Source of the DNA: Tenacibaculum sp. Bg11-29
GTDB lineage: Bacteria; Bacteroidota; Bacteroidia; Flavobacteriales; Flavobacteriaceae
Length of the DNA: 64,000 bases
Assembly (NCBI RefSeq): GCF_002836595.1
Contig: NZ_PJBB01000003.1
Location: 3,937,501 to 4,001,500, forward strand
Direction of reading: 5' to 3'
Part shown: in pieces, positions 1 to 8,245 of the stretch
Numbering within the stretch: the stretch's first letter is position 1
How the letters are laid out: every line of letters begins with the position of its first letter
Position numbers and translations under genes: made by a program
Notes under the pieces: generated by a model
What the model saw: only the letters and a program-made list of their open reading frames with translations
Told to the model about the DNA's origin: nothing
Databases searched by the model: none

Positions 1-300
1 TTTCTTCTTTGACTTTATTCTTAATAAATGAGTATTTACGCTATCTATTCTTTTTGCTGCTAACACAGCATACGGGTAAGATTTAAAAACTTTACGTCGT
101 AACCAAAAATAGTAATGTATATCTGACTTATCCTTATATTTAAGTTTTGGTAAAATGGTTATTTCATTAAGAGCAATCATTAAACTGTCTCCATCTTTTA
201 TTAAATGATAGTCCTCACTAAAGTTAGGTAATGTATCTTTTATTTGTCCTATTGAAATGGCACTAAAGAATAGTATGTATATTATAAAATATTTTTTCAT
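1..300 (-). CDS. DUF4294 family secreted protein (partial)
   Basis: The ATG is at 298-300 and the frame runs off the left edge, so 100 residues are visible. Residues 1-19 are a hydrophobic signal peptide, so the product is probably exported. The block YYFWLRRKVFKSYPYA is the hallmark of the Bacteroidota DUF4294 family, whose function is unknown. Family assignment is by recognition of this motif; the C-terminal half is outside the window. Confidence 0.75.
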   Translation of the reverse strand, partial: MKKYFIIYILFFSAISIGQIKDTLPNFSEDYHLIKDGDSLMIALNEITILPKLKYKDKSDIHYYFWLRRKVFKSYPYAVLAAKRIDSVNTHLLRIKSKKK

Positions 301-348
301 TTTTTTTGGTAAAAAGTCTATCAAATCTATTGGTTTCTTTTTAAAACA

Positions 349-380
349 AAAAAACTCATGAAATATTTCATGAGTTTTTT
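349..380 (-). terminator. Rho-independent terminator after the AOS-family gene
   Basis: A 15-bp perfect stem (349-363 with 366-380) with a 2-base loop has A-runs and T-runs on both sides. It lies 18 bp past the stop codon of the minus-strand gene ending at 399 and could work in both directions. Confidence 0.8.
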
Positions 381-398
381 ATTTTAATCTTCAAATTG

Positions 399-1652
399 TT
401 ATTGAGCCATAATTGTTTCGGCTATTTCCTTATATGTTCCATTTTCTAACTTTTGTCTTATTGCCGAAAATGCTACAATTGTTTCATCTACATCTTCCTG
501 TGTATGCCTTGCTGTCGGAATTAGTCTTAAAATAATTAATCCTTTAGGAATTACTGGATACACAACTATTGAACAGAAAACTGCATGATTTTCACGTAAA
601 TCTTGAACCATTGCCATTGCTTCAGGAATCTCTCCTTTTAAGAATACTGGAGTTATACATGTTTGTGTTGTTCCTAAATCAAAACCTGCATTTCGTAAAC
701 CTGATTGTAAAGCATTTGTTATTTCCCATAGGTTTTCTTTTAACTCAGGCATTGTACGCATCATATCCAAACGCTTTAATGCTCCTTTTACCATTGGCAT
801 TGGTAATGATTTCGCAAACATTTGAGATCTCATATTGTATTGTAAATACTGAACTACATCTTTATCTCCTGCAAAAAAAGCACCGATACCTGCCATTGAT
901 TTTGCAAATGTAGCAAAATACACATCTATACCGTCTTGAACTCCTTGTTCAAAACCAGTTCCTTTACCTCCTTCTCCTAGTGTACCAAAACCATGGGCAT
1001 CGTCAACTAAGATTCTAAAATTATATTTTTCTTTTAATGCTATGATTTCTTTTAATCTCCCTTGTTCTCCTCTCATACCGAAGACTCCTTCTGAAACTAA
1101 TAGAATTCCTCCTCCAGTCTTTTCAGCGATTCTTGCCGCTCTCTTTAAATTCTTCTCACAACTTTCGATATCGTTATGTCTATATACGAAACGTTTACCA
1201 GCATGTAAACGGACTCCGTCAATAATACATGCATGTGTATCCATATCATAAACAATAACATCTTCTTTATTAACTAGCGCATCAATCGCAGAAACCATTC
1301 CTTGATATCCGAAATTCACTAGATAAGCTGCTTCTTTATCAACAAATTCAGCACATTCTTCCTCTAATTGCTCATGATAACTTGTGTGCCCAGACATCAT
1401 ACGAGCTCCCATTGGGTATGCTAAACCGTCTGTTGCAGCAGATTCTCCATCTACTTTTAAGACTTCTGGGTGATTTGCTAATCCTAAATAATCATTAATA
1501 CTCCAAGTAACTACTTCTTTTCCATTAAAAGACATTCTGTTAGATATTGGCCCTTCTAATTTAGGGAATACAAAGTATCCCTCTGCTTTATCTGCCCATT
1601 TTCCTAATGGTCCTTTATCATCTTTAATTCTTTCAAATAAATCTTTAGTCAT
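399..1652 (-). CDS. PLP-dependent alpha-oxoamine synthase (serine palmitoyltransferase / KBL-like)
   Basis: 417 residues, full length for the alpha-oxoamine synthase family (fold type I PLP enzymes). DDAH (217-220) and TFAKS with the Schiff-base lysine K251 are the PLP site. These enzymes join an amino acid to an acyl-CoA with loss of CO2. The N-terminal block (EGYFVFPKLEG, SINDYLGLANHPEV) is typical of the Flavobacteria proteins often labelled glycine C-acetyltransferase. In Bacteroidota such enzymes make sphingolipid or sulfonolipid bases, so a serine palmitoyltransferase or cysteate acyltransferase role is plausible. The exact substrate cannot be read from sequence. It is a single gene with its own terminator at 349-380. 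Confidence 0.85.
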   Translation of the reverse strand: MTKDLFERIKDDKGPLGKWADKAEGYFVFPKLEGPISNRMSFNGKEVVTWSINDYLGLANHPEVLKVDGESAATDGLAYPMGARMMSGHTSYHEQLEEECAEFVDKEAAYLVNFGYQGMVSAIDALVNKEDVIVYDMDTHACIIDGVRLHAGKRFVYRHNDIESCEKNLKRAARIAEKTGGGILLVSEGVFGMRGEQGRLKEIIALKEKYNFRILVDDAHGFGTLGEGGKGTGFEQGVQDGIDVYFATFAKSMAGIGAFFAGDKDVVQYLQYNMRSQMFAKSLPMPMVKGALKRLDMMRTMPELKENLWEITNALQSGLRNAGFDLGTTQTCITPVFLKGEIPEAMAMVQDLRENHAVFCSIVVYPVIPKGLIILRLIPTARHTQEDVDETIVAFSAIRQKLENGTYKEIAETIMAQ

Positions 1653-1734
1653 TGTTACTTTTTGTAATTTTAATATGTTGCGAAATTAATGCTTTTTTAA
1701 TAGATTTTCAAAATTGAGAACCACTTCATTGTTT

Positions 1735-1776
1735 ATAAATAAAAAAGATGTTTATATAAGCATCTTTTTTATTTAT
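1735..1776 (-). terminator. Terminator of the molybdenum hydroxylase operon
   Basis: A 16-bp perfect stem (ATAAATAAAAAAGATG at 1735-1750 pairs with 1761-1776) with a 10-base loop lies 28 bp beyond the stop of the minus-strand gene at 1804. Confidence 0.8.
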
Positions 1777-1803
1777 ATTTTCACAAATTTACCTGTTAAC
1801 GTC

Positions 1804-4008
1804 CTAGGTTAACTCATTGATAAATGGCTGTTTATACAAACGTTTCCCCATAGCTTTGTATATTGCATTAGCTACAGCTCCTCCTGCTGGCGGTAAACCA
1901 GGTTCCCCTAATCCTGTTGGTGATAGTTCGTTTTTCACAAAATGCACCTCTACTTGTGGTGTTTCATTGATTCTGATTAAACGATATGCATCGAAATTTT
2001 TATTAGATGGTTTTCCGTTATCAAAAGTTAAGTTACCATACATCGCGTGTCCTATCCCATCAATAACCCCTCCCTGAACTTGATTAATTGCTCCTGTTGG
2101 ATTTACTACGATTCCACAATCTACGGCCGCTACAATTTTCCTTATTATTGGTAAACCTTCTTTTAAAACAACTTCTGCTATTTCTGCCACATGGGTATTA
2201 TGGCTATAGTAGGCTGAAAAACCTTGATAGACTCCTTCTTCTACTTTTCCCCAACCTCCTTTTTCTACAGCTAATTTTATCGTATCTTCCATTCGTTTTC
2301 CTGAATATTGAATGGACTTATCTTCTGTTTGTTTTACATTTTGCAATAAATCAATTCTTAATTGCACTGCATCAATGCTCAACTCTTCCGCTAACTCGTC
2401 AAGAAAACTTTCTTCGGCATATCCTAAAAAATTTGTGTAAGGAGCTCTCCAAGCTCCTGTAGTAATATTACTCTTTATACTTTTGGTTGATACTTTATAA
2501 TTAGGTATGCATCCTGCTGGAAAAAAGTGTGCTTGTCCTGCGTACATGTTTTGATCTACAGCTGCTTCCTTTAAGTGGTATCCTGTTATTTTTTTATCTT
2601 TTATTGATGCTGCTATTCTATATTTTATTGCTGGTCGATATATTCCTGTAGTCATATCGTCTTCTCTTGTTGAAACCACTTTTACTGGTTTTTTAATTGC
2701 TTCTGATATTTCGGCTGCTTCATAAACAAAGTCACCATATAATCGGCGACCAAACCCACCTCCCATTCTTGTCATATTCACCTGAATTTGGTTAATATCT
2801 CGTTCTAACAAATCTGCAACAACAATTGCAGCGTATTCTGGGGTTTGTACTGGACCTACTAAGTGAACTTTTTCTGGGGTTACATTTGCAAAAAAGTTCA
2901 TCGGTTCTAAGCAATTATGAGGCAAAAAAGGTGAGTGATAGGTTCTCTCAATTATTTTATCAGCTTCTTTAAATGCTTTTTCTACATCTCCATCTTCTCT
3001 ACGGGTATCGAATTCTTTTGCGTCTAAAATTTTAGTAAGCTCCTGATTATGATCATCTGTACTTTCTAATTCTTTTTTTTCTGATTCCCAAACCGCTTTT
3101 ATTGCTTTTTTTCCTTTTATAGCTGCCCATGTATTTTCTGCTACTACAACTACTTTATCTGTTTTTGATAATTTAAAAGTCCAATCAAATTTACCTGCAT
3201 CTATATATTTTCTTGCTTTTTCACCAATAGTAATAACCTTTATTACTCCTTTCACCTTTTTTGCTTCAGATGCGTCGAATGATTTTAAGGTTTGTCCGAA
3301 TGCTGGTGGCCGCAATACAGTGGCGTATAACATACCTGGCTCTTTATAATCCAATCCGAATAATGGTTTACCCGTTATTATTTTTTCTAAATCAACATTA
3401 GTTGCATTTTTACCTATAATATTAAATTCTGAAGGCTTTTTTAATGCTACTTTTTCTGGAATTTCTAATGTTGCTGCTATTTTAACAACTTCTCCATATC
3501 CTAAAGTTTCTCCTTTAGCGTTAGTTATAATTCCTTTTGATGCTTTACATGTTATTGGATCTACTTTCCATTTGGATGCAGCGGCGTTTATCAACATTTG
3601 TTTGGTTGTTGCCCCTGTTTGTCGCAATGCTTGCCACCCTCTACGTATTGATTGGCTTCCGCCTGCCAATTGTCGTTTATAGTTTTTAGTATCTAGTAAC
3701 GCTTGTGCAACATGTACTTTACTCCATTCAATATCTAATTCTTCTGCAATAATCATTGGCATAGAGGTTTTTACTCCTTGGCCTATTTCAGGATTTGGTG
3801 AATATATGGTTACATATCCTTCTTCTGAAATTTTAATAAATGCATTAAAATCGTTGTAGTTTAAGTTTTCTAGATCTATTGATGGTACTACATTGGGTTT
3901 ACATGCGGTAAACAAGTTAAACCCTATCATGATTCCTCCACTTGCTAATGCTGATGTTTTTAAAAAATTTCTTCTGCTAAACGTAAAATTATTTTCTGTT
4001 GTGCTCAT
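1804..4008 (-). CDS. Xanthine dehydrogenase-family molybdopterin-binding subunit (isoquinoline 1-oxidoreductase beta-like)
   Basis: 734 residues, the large molybdopterin-cytosine-dinucleotide subunit of a periplasmic molybdenum hydroxylase. The N-terminus has a twin-arginine signal (SRRNFLK at about 11-17), a hydrophobic stretch and a Cys (FTAC), so it is exported folded and possibly lipid-anchored. MGGGFGRRLYGDF and GEPGLPPAGGAVANA are conserved cofactor-binding blocks of this family. It lies 11 bp downstream of its [2Fe-2S] partner (4020-4481), forming the two-subunit IorAB-type enzyme without an FAD subunit. The family oxidises N-heterocycles or aldehydes; the substrate here is unknown. 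Confidence 0.88.
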   Translation of the reverse strand: MSTTENNFTFSRRNFLKTSALASGGIMIGFNLFTACKPNVVPSIDLENLNYNDFNAFIKISEEGYVTIYSPNPEIGQGVKTSMPMIIAEELDIEWSKVHVAQALLDTKNYKRQLAGGSQSIRRGWQALRQTGATTKQMLINAAASKWKVDPITCKASKGIITNAKGETLGYGEVVKIAATLEIPEKVALKKPSEFNIIGKNATNVDLEKIITGKPLFGLDYKEPGMLYATVLRPPAFGQTLKSFDASEAKKVKGVIKVITIGEKARKYIDAGKFDWTFKLSKTDKVVVVAENTWAAIKGKKAIKAVWESEKKELESTDDHNQELTKILDAKEFDTRREDGDVEKAFKEADKIIERTYHSPFLPHNCLEPMNFFANVTPEKVHLVGPVQTPEYAAIVVADLLERDINQIQVNMTRMGGGFGRRLYGDFVYEAAEISEAIKKPVKVVSTREDDMTTGIYRPAIKYRIAASIKDKKITGYHLKEAAVDQNMYAGQAHFFPAGCIPNYKVSTKSIKSNITTGAWRAPYTNFLGYAEESFLDELAEELSIDAVQLRIDLLQNVKQTEDKSIQYSGKRMEDTIKLAVEKGGWGKVEEGVYQGFSAYYSHNTHVAEIAEVVLKEGLPIIRKIVAAVDCGIVVNPTGAINQVQGGVIDGIGHAMYGNLTFDNGKPSNKNFDAYRLIRINETPQVEVHFVKNELSPTGLGEPGLPPAGGAVANAIYKAMGKRLYKQPFINELT

Positions 4009-4019
4009 AGTTCAATTTT

Positions 4020-4481
4020 TTAAGACATTTTTTCAGCTGCTATCCCTACTGCTTTTTCTATTCGATTATAGGAAGCACATCTACATAGATTTCCTTGCAT
4101 AGCTTCACGAATCTCTTCTGTTGATGGCTTTGAGTTTTGCTTTAAAAACGAAGCTGCTGTCATTATTTGCCCAGCTTGACAGTATCCACATTGCGGAACG
4201 TCTACTTCTTTCCAGGCTTCCTGTAATGGATGATCACCATTTTCTGACAATCCTTCTATTGTTGTAATCTCTTCACTATCTAACATCGCTACTTTTAATT
4301 GACAGCTTCTCATTGCGATTCCATTTACATGAACTGTACAAGCACCACATTCTGATATTCCACAACCAAACTTAGTTCCAACTAGATTAAGTTCATCTCG
4401 TAAAACCCATAATAAAGGAGTGTCTTCATCTGCAGAAAAAGACATAGATTTTCCGTTAATTTTTAAAGTATAATTTAACAT
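4020..4481 (-). CDS. (2Fe-2S)-binding subunit of molybdenum hydroxylase (isoquinoline 1-oxidoreductase alpha-like)
   Basis: 153 residues, the usual length. The plant-ferredoxin-like cluster motif CGISECGACTVHVNG is followed by a second [2Fe-2S] motif CGYCQAGQ...NLCRC, as in the small subunits of the xanthine oxidase family. It passes electrons from the molybdenum site in the partner encoded just downstream (1804-4008). There is no Tat signal of its own, so it is likely co-exported with the partner. First gene of a two-gene operon. Confidence 0.9.
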   Translation of the reverse strand: MLNYTLKINGKSMSFSADEDTPLLWVLRDELNLVGTKFGCGISECGACTVHVNGIAMRSCQLKVAMLDSEEITTIEGLSENGDHPLQEAWKEVDVPQCGYCQAGQIMTAASFLKQNSKPSTEEIREAMQGNLCRCASYNRIEKAVGIAAEKMS

Positions 4482-4558
4482 TTTTGTAGTTTTTGTTTTT
4501 GCTGGATTAAGCTACGAAAAAATTAAATAACTTTTCTTAAAGAAAACTTAAATGGTAA

Positions 4559-5032
4559 TTATTCTAATTTATCTAATTCTAAGCGATAATCATATTGCAA
4601 ATCTTCATGTAGTGTAATTAGTATTTTTTCTATTAATTTTACTTGAGTAACTAATATGTTTTGCAATCGTGGACTTTTTTTAATTGAGGGTTTGAAATTT
4701 TTTAACTTCAAACAAAAATATAAGAGCAGTTCTACTTCTGTTTCTTTTTTCTTTGAGAAACGAATATATTTTTTAGTGCTTGTTAATATTTTACGTACAC
4801 TTTTTCTTATAAAAAAATAGCTTTTGGTACTAATTCCTTCAAATAAAGTATCTATCTCATTTTTTACTCCCAAGATGTAACTCTCTTCATCATGTGATTC
4901 AAACAACAAATAGGTTAATAATTCTTTATTTTCTTTTTTGAATCGAGCTAATTTTAAACATAATTCTAATAATTCATTAGTGTTCTTATGCTTTAGTTCG
5001 TCTTTTAATATTTTAACGGTAGCTGTTTTCAT
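4559..5032 (-). CDS. Conserved hypothetical protein
   Basis: 157 residues, lysine- and leucine-rich and mostly predicted helical, with no signal peptide or membrane segment. LKDELKHKNTNELLELCLKLARFKKENKELLTYLLFE is typical of a short cytoplasmic family that recurs in Flavobacteriaceae; I know no function for it (quoted here as LKDELKHKNTNELLELC and LARFKKENKELLTYLLF). It stands alone, with a terminator at 5062-5094 between its start and the fabV end. Confidence 0.65.
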   Translation of the reverse strand: MKTATVKILKDELKHKNTNELLELCLKLARFKKENKELLTYLLFESHDEESYILGVKNEIDTLFEGISTKSYFFIRKSVRKILTSTKKYIRFSKKKETEVELLLYFCLKLKNFKPSIKKSPRLQNILVTQVKLIEKILITLHEDLQYDYRLELDKLE

Positions 5033-5061
5033 ACTTTAATTTAAAAATTAAATATAACTAA

Positions 5062-5094
5062 AAAACCTCATAGACTTTATATCTATGAGGTTTT
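5062..5094 (-). terminator. Terminator between hypothetical gene and fabV
   Basis: A 13-bp stem (5062-5074 with 5082-5094; AAAACCTCATAGA and its complement), 7-base loop and T-run. It is upstream of the hypothetical gene start at 5032 and just past the fabV stop at 5112, so on the minus strand it ends the purC-fabV operon. Confidence 0.8.
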
Positions 5095-5111
5095 CAATTT
5101 ATTTTTTTGAT

Positions 5112-6299
5112 TTACTGAATACTTGGTATTTTAACAAACTCGTTTACATCTGCTTTATAGTCTACTCCATCAACTTTAAATCCAAATAGCTTAAAAAATT
5201 CATTACTATATCCTTCTAAGTCACCTATTTCAGCTAAACTCTCAGTATCTGCTTTTTTCCACAATTCAGAAATTTCAGCTTGTACATCTTCTCTCATTTC
5301 CAAATCGTCAATTCGAATTCTTCCTTTAGCATCTAAATCTAAATCTCCTCCAAATAAACGCTCACTATATAAACGTTGAATTTGCTCAATACAACCTTCG
5401 TGAATTCCTTTTTCTTTCATTATTTTATATAATAAAGAAATATATAACGGAATTACTGGTATTGCAGAACTAGCTTGTGTTACCAATGCTTTATTCACCG
5501 AAACATATGCTTTTCCTCCAATTGATTTTAAATCTTCAGTAATTTTAAAAGCTGTTGCTTCTAAATCATCTTTAGCGGCACCAATTGTTCCGTTTCTGTA
5601 TACGGGTCTTGTTACTTCAGGGCCTATATAAGAATAAGCCACTGCGGTAGCTCCTTTAGATAATAAGTTTTCCGATTGTAAAGCGTCCATCCACATTTTC
5701 CAATCTTCTCCTCCCATAACTGTTACTGTATTAGCAACATCTTCTCCTTCGGCAGGTTTTATAGATATCTCTGATACTTTTCCTGTATGAAAATCTACTG
5801 TTTTATTTGTAAAAATCTCTCCTATTGGTTTTAAAACCGACTTAAAGCGTTTACCTGATTCTGGATGTGTTCTTACTGGTGATGCTAAACTATAAATTAC
5901 TAAGTCTACCTGACCTAAGTCTTCTTTAATTAGCTTAACAACTTGTTCTTTTATTTCGTTTGAAAATGCGTCTCCGTTTATACTTTTTGCGTATAACCCT
6001 GCTTTTTCAGCTTCTTGTTCAAAAGCTGCTGTGTTATAAAAACCTGGCGATCCTGGTTTGCCTTCTGCTGCTGGCTTATCAAAAAAAACACCAATTGTTG
6101 ATGCATCTGATCCGAAAGCACTTGAAATTCTTGATGCTAATCCAAAACCTGTTGATGAACCTATTACTAATACTTTTTTAGCTCCTTCAATTTTCCCTTT
6201 AGATTGTACGTATGCTATTTGATCTTTTACATTTTGTTCACATCCTGTTGGGTGAGATGTTAAACAAATAAACCCTCTAGTTCTTGGTTCTATTATCAT
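5112..6299 (-). CDS. fabV: Enoyl-ACP/trans-2-enoyl-CoA reductase FabV
   Basis: 395 residues, the standard length for FabV (TER family), larger than FabI. The N-terminal block RTRGFICLTSHPTGCEQNV is diagnostic. GSSTGFGLASRI (48-58) is the NADH-binding loop, and the active site Y-x8-K is Y234...K243 (YRNGTIGAAK). It catalyses the last reduction of fatty-acid elongation in the cytoplasm. The start overlaps the stop of the upstream gene by 4 bp (ATGA), so it is translationally coupled in a purC-hypothetical-fabV operon. Confidence 0.95.
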   Translation of the reverse strand: MIIEPRTRGFICLTSHPTGCEQNVKDQIAYVQSKGKIEGAKKVLVIGSSTGFGLASRISSAFGSDASTIGVFFDKPAAEGKPGSPGFYNTAAFEQEAEKAGLYAKSINGDAFSNEIKEQVVKLIKEDLGQVDLVIYSLASPVRTHPESGKRFKSVLKPIGEIFTNKTVDFHTGKVSEISIKPAEGEDVANTVTVMGGEDWKMWMDALQSENLLSKGATAVAYSYIGPEVTRPVYRNGTIGAAKDDLEATAFKITEDLKSIGGKAYVSVNKALVTQASSAIPVIPLYISLLYKIMKEKGIHEGCIEQIQRLYSERLFGGDLDLDAKGRIRIDDLEMREDVQAEISELWKKADTESLAEIGDLEGYSNEFFKLFGFKVDGVDYKADVNEFVKIPSIQ

Positions 6300-6688
6300 T
6301 TATTGTTTGTTTTAAAATCTTTAATTTCTAATTGACTATCTTTAATTCGTTGGCCAATCATCATTAAAATTCTTTTATTAATATCAGCATTGTTATCTTT
6401 ATAAAATTCAAATTCACTAACAGTAAACTGACCTATAATTAAACCTAAAAACTGATTTTTTAAATTTATATTTTTTTTAGTGATGTTATTCACCGCTTTA
6501 TTAAATTTTTCTTTTTCTACATTTAAAATATCCACTTTTTGCTTATTGCAGAAAAAAATGAAGAACTGTAAAAGTAAATCGTGCTGTAATTTTAAAATTG
6601 GACGCACAGTTTTATTCTGAAAATCTTCAATAGGAATTTCAGATGATAAATTTAAGACTGGTCGAATACTTAATTTTTTACTATCCAT
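6296..6688 (-). CDS. Conserved small protein in purC-fabV operon
   Basis: 130 residues, predicted helical and cytoplasmic. The segment [19 protein letters not shown] resembles a short Flavobacteria family that databases sometimes mislabel as glyoxalase; I see no glyoxalase metal site. Overlaps with purC (8 bp) and fabV (4 bp) show a tight operon. Function unknown. Confidence 0.7.
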   Translation of the reverse strand: MDSKKLSIRPVLNLSSEIPIEDFQNKTVRPILKLQHDLLLQFFIFFCNKQKVDILNVEKEKFNKAVNNITKKNINLKNQFLGLIIGQFTVSEFEFYKDNNADINKRILMMIGQRIKDSQLEIKDFKTNNK

Positions 6689-7628
6689 TTAAGAAATTTA
6701 CAACATTTTCGTTTATACGACTTAATACATTTTCTGTATTTGCTTTTATAAATTTTTCTCCTGTTATTTGCTCGTACAACTCAATATATCTATTTGATAT
6801 TTCAATAACTTTTTCGTCTGACATTTCAGGGATTTGTTGCCCTTCTTTTCCTTGGAAATCATTTTCAATTAACCATTGACGCACAAACTCTTTTGACAAT
6901 TGTTTTTGAGTTTCTCCTTTTTCTTGACGGACTGCATACCCTTCTTCATAAAAATAACGAGAAGAATCTGGTGTATGAATTTCATCAATTAAAACAATTT
7001 TTCCGTCTTTTGTTTTTCCGAATTCATATTTAGTATCTACTAAAATAAGTCCGCGAGATGCAGCTATTTCAGTTCCTCTTTGAAATAAGGTTCTTGTATA
7101 ATTTTCTAGAATGATATAATCTTCTTCAGAAACTACATTTTTAGAAAGGATTTCTTCACGAGTAATATCCTCATCATGATCACCATTTTCAGCTTTTGTT
7201 GAAGGTGTAATTATTGGTGTAGGAAACTTATCGTTTTCTTTCATTCCTTCAGCCATTCTTACTCCACATAAAACTCTTTTACCTGCTTTATATTCACGTG
7301 CTGCATGACCAGACATATAACCTCGAATTACCATTTCGACCTTAAAAGGTTCGCATAAATGCCCTATTGCAACGTTTTCATCTGGAGTTGCATGTAACCA
7401 ATTCGGAACAACATCAGCTGTGTCATTCATCATTTTGGTTGCAATTTGATTTAATATTTGCCCTTTAAAAGGTATTTGACGCGGTAAAACTACATCGAAG
7501 GCTGATAATCTGTCAGAAGCTATCATTACTAATAACTCATCATTTATATTATAGACTTCTCTTACTTTACCTTTATAAACTGACTTTTGTTTTGGAAATA
7601 GAAAGTTAGTCTCGTTAATTGTATTCAT
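6681..7628 (-). CDS. purC: SAICAR synthase (phosphoribosylaminoimidazole-succinocarboxamide synthase)
   Basis: 315 residues. It ligates CAIR and aspartate with ATP in step 8 of purine synthesis. The N-terminal [11 protein letters not shown] glycine-rich ATP loop, the [12 protein letters not shown] block, the [12 protein letters not shown] block and [15 protein letters not shown] are the family signature. First gene of the operon with 6296-6688 and fabV. Its promoter lies right beside the displaced phoH 3' end (7685-7759). In related genomes phoH usually adjoins purC, which fits the island having split them. Confidence 0.95.
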   Translation of the reverse strand: MNTINETNFLFPKQKSVYKGKVREVYNINDELLVMIASDRLSAFDVVLPRQIPFKGQILNQIATKMMNDTADVVPNWLHATPDENVAIGHLCEPFKVEMVIRGYMSGHAAREYKAGKRVLCGVRMAEGMKENDKFPTPIITPSTKAENGDHDEDITREEILSKNVVSEEDYIILENYTRTLFQRGTEIAASRGLILVDTKYEFGKTKDGKIVLIDEIHTPDSSRYFYEEGYAVRQEKGETQKQLSKEFVRQWLIENDFQGKEGQQIPEMSDEKVIEISNRYIELYEQITGEKFIKANTENVLSRINENVVNFLNG

Positions 7629-7653
7629 TATATCTTTGTTGTGTTGTTAATTG

Positions 7654-7661
7654 CAAAAATA
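7654..7661 (-). promoter_or_regulatory. purC -7 box
   Basis: On the minus strand the sequence reads TATTTTTG, an exact match to the Bacteroidota -7 consensus TAnnTTTG, 25 bp before the purC ATG. No clear -33 element is seen; that region now ends at the island border. Confidence 0.5.
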
Positions 7662-7684
7662 TGTTTTTTATTCTTCTTTTTCGC

Positions 7685-7759
7685 ACTACTCAGTCTCTAT
7701 ACTTTTATAAGCTTTAATGATACTTTTTATCAATCGATGACGAACTACATCGTTATCAT
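7685..7759 (-). repeat. Left attachment repeat: displaced 3' end of phoH
   Basis: 75 bp matching the last codons of phoH (38081-38155) with five substitutions. Translated on the minus strand it reads DVVRHRLIKSIIKAYKSIETE minus its final residue and then stop; the mismatches are mostly silent. A 26-bp perfectly identical core lies at 7711-7736 / 38107-38132. This is the original gene end pushed away from phoH when the island integrated and supplied a replacement end. Confidence 0.9.
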
Positions 7760-7812
7760 TACACATTCAAAAACACCCATTAAACAAGAGATTTTAAAGA
7801 AATAATTTAACT

Positions 7813-7834
7813 TTGGTTCATTATTGGTTCATTA
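7813..7834 (+). repeat. Candidate integrase arm site (left)
   Basis: The 22-bp motif, two tandem TTGGTTCA copies spaced by 5 bp, matches 38002-38023 at 21 of 22 positions. Both copies are just inside the island, one near each attachment repeat and in the same orientation, as expected for arm-type binding sites flanking the core in the circular form. Confidence 0.5.
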
Positions 7835-8009
7835 AAAACGATTTTGCAAGTCAATAATATACAAACTTCGAATAAAAAAAGCTTCAAAATATAATTATCT
7901 GCTTATTATTTTTATTTTTTTTCCTTCTTAGTTAACAAATTTTGGTCGTATGGGCTATACTTTAATTCAGATAAATATGTGTGACTATTTATACTATAGT
8001 ATAAATTAG

Positions 8010-8190
8010 TTTGTTGCAGTTTTGTTGCAACAAAAGCGAATTATTGTTGCAGCACGCTTACAACACTGCAACACCAATAAACACAGTACTTTTAAAAAAT
8101 ATTATAGAAAATTAAACACCCTGTTGCAACAAGCAACAACAAAATTGCAACAAAACTACAACAGAATTTAAAGTTGTTGCAACAAAAAAC
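8010..8190. repeat. TTGTTGCAACAA repeat cluster (iteron-like)
   Basis: Copies of GTTGCAACAAAA or its complement recur here (about 8011-8034, 8041-8050, 8128-8165, 8173-8188). TTGTTGCAACAA is a 12-bp palindrome. The same unit recurs at 10216-10250 and inside the coding linker at 8950-9120. A binding site for an island DNA-binding protein or an origin is possible; this is inference. Confidence 0.55.
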
Positions 8191-8216
8191 CCACTCAAAA
8201 ACTGAGTGGGTTTTTT
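8184..8216 (-). terminator. Terminator after ArdC-like gene
   Basis: A 14-bp stem AAAAAACCCACTCA / TGAGTGGGTTTTTT (8184-8197 with 8203-8216), 30 bp past the stop at 8246. Confidence 0.85.
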
Positions 8217-8245
8217 ATCATAAAAAATAAATAGTGTAGTAGAAT

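Noticed and set aside
2088..2462. Plus-strand ORFs opposite the molybdenum hydroxylase and AOS-type genes
   Set aside because: Leu/Phe-rich shadow frames of well-recognised minus-strand genes.
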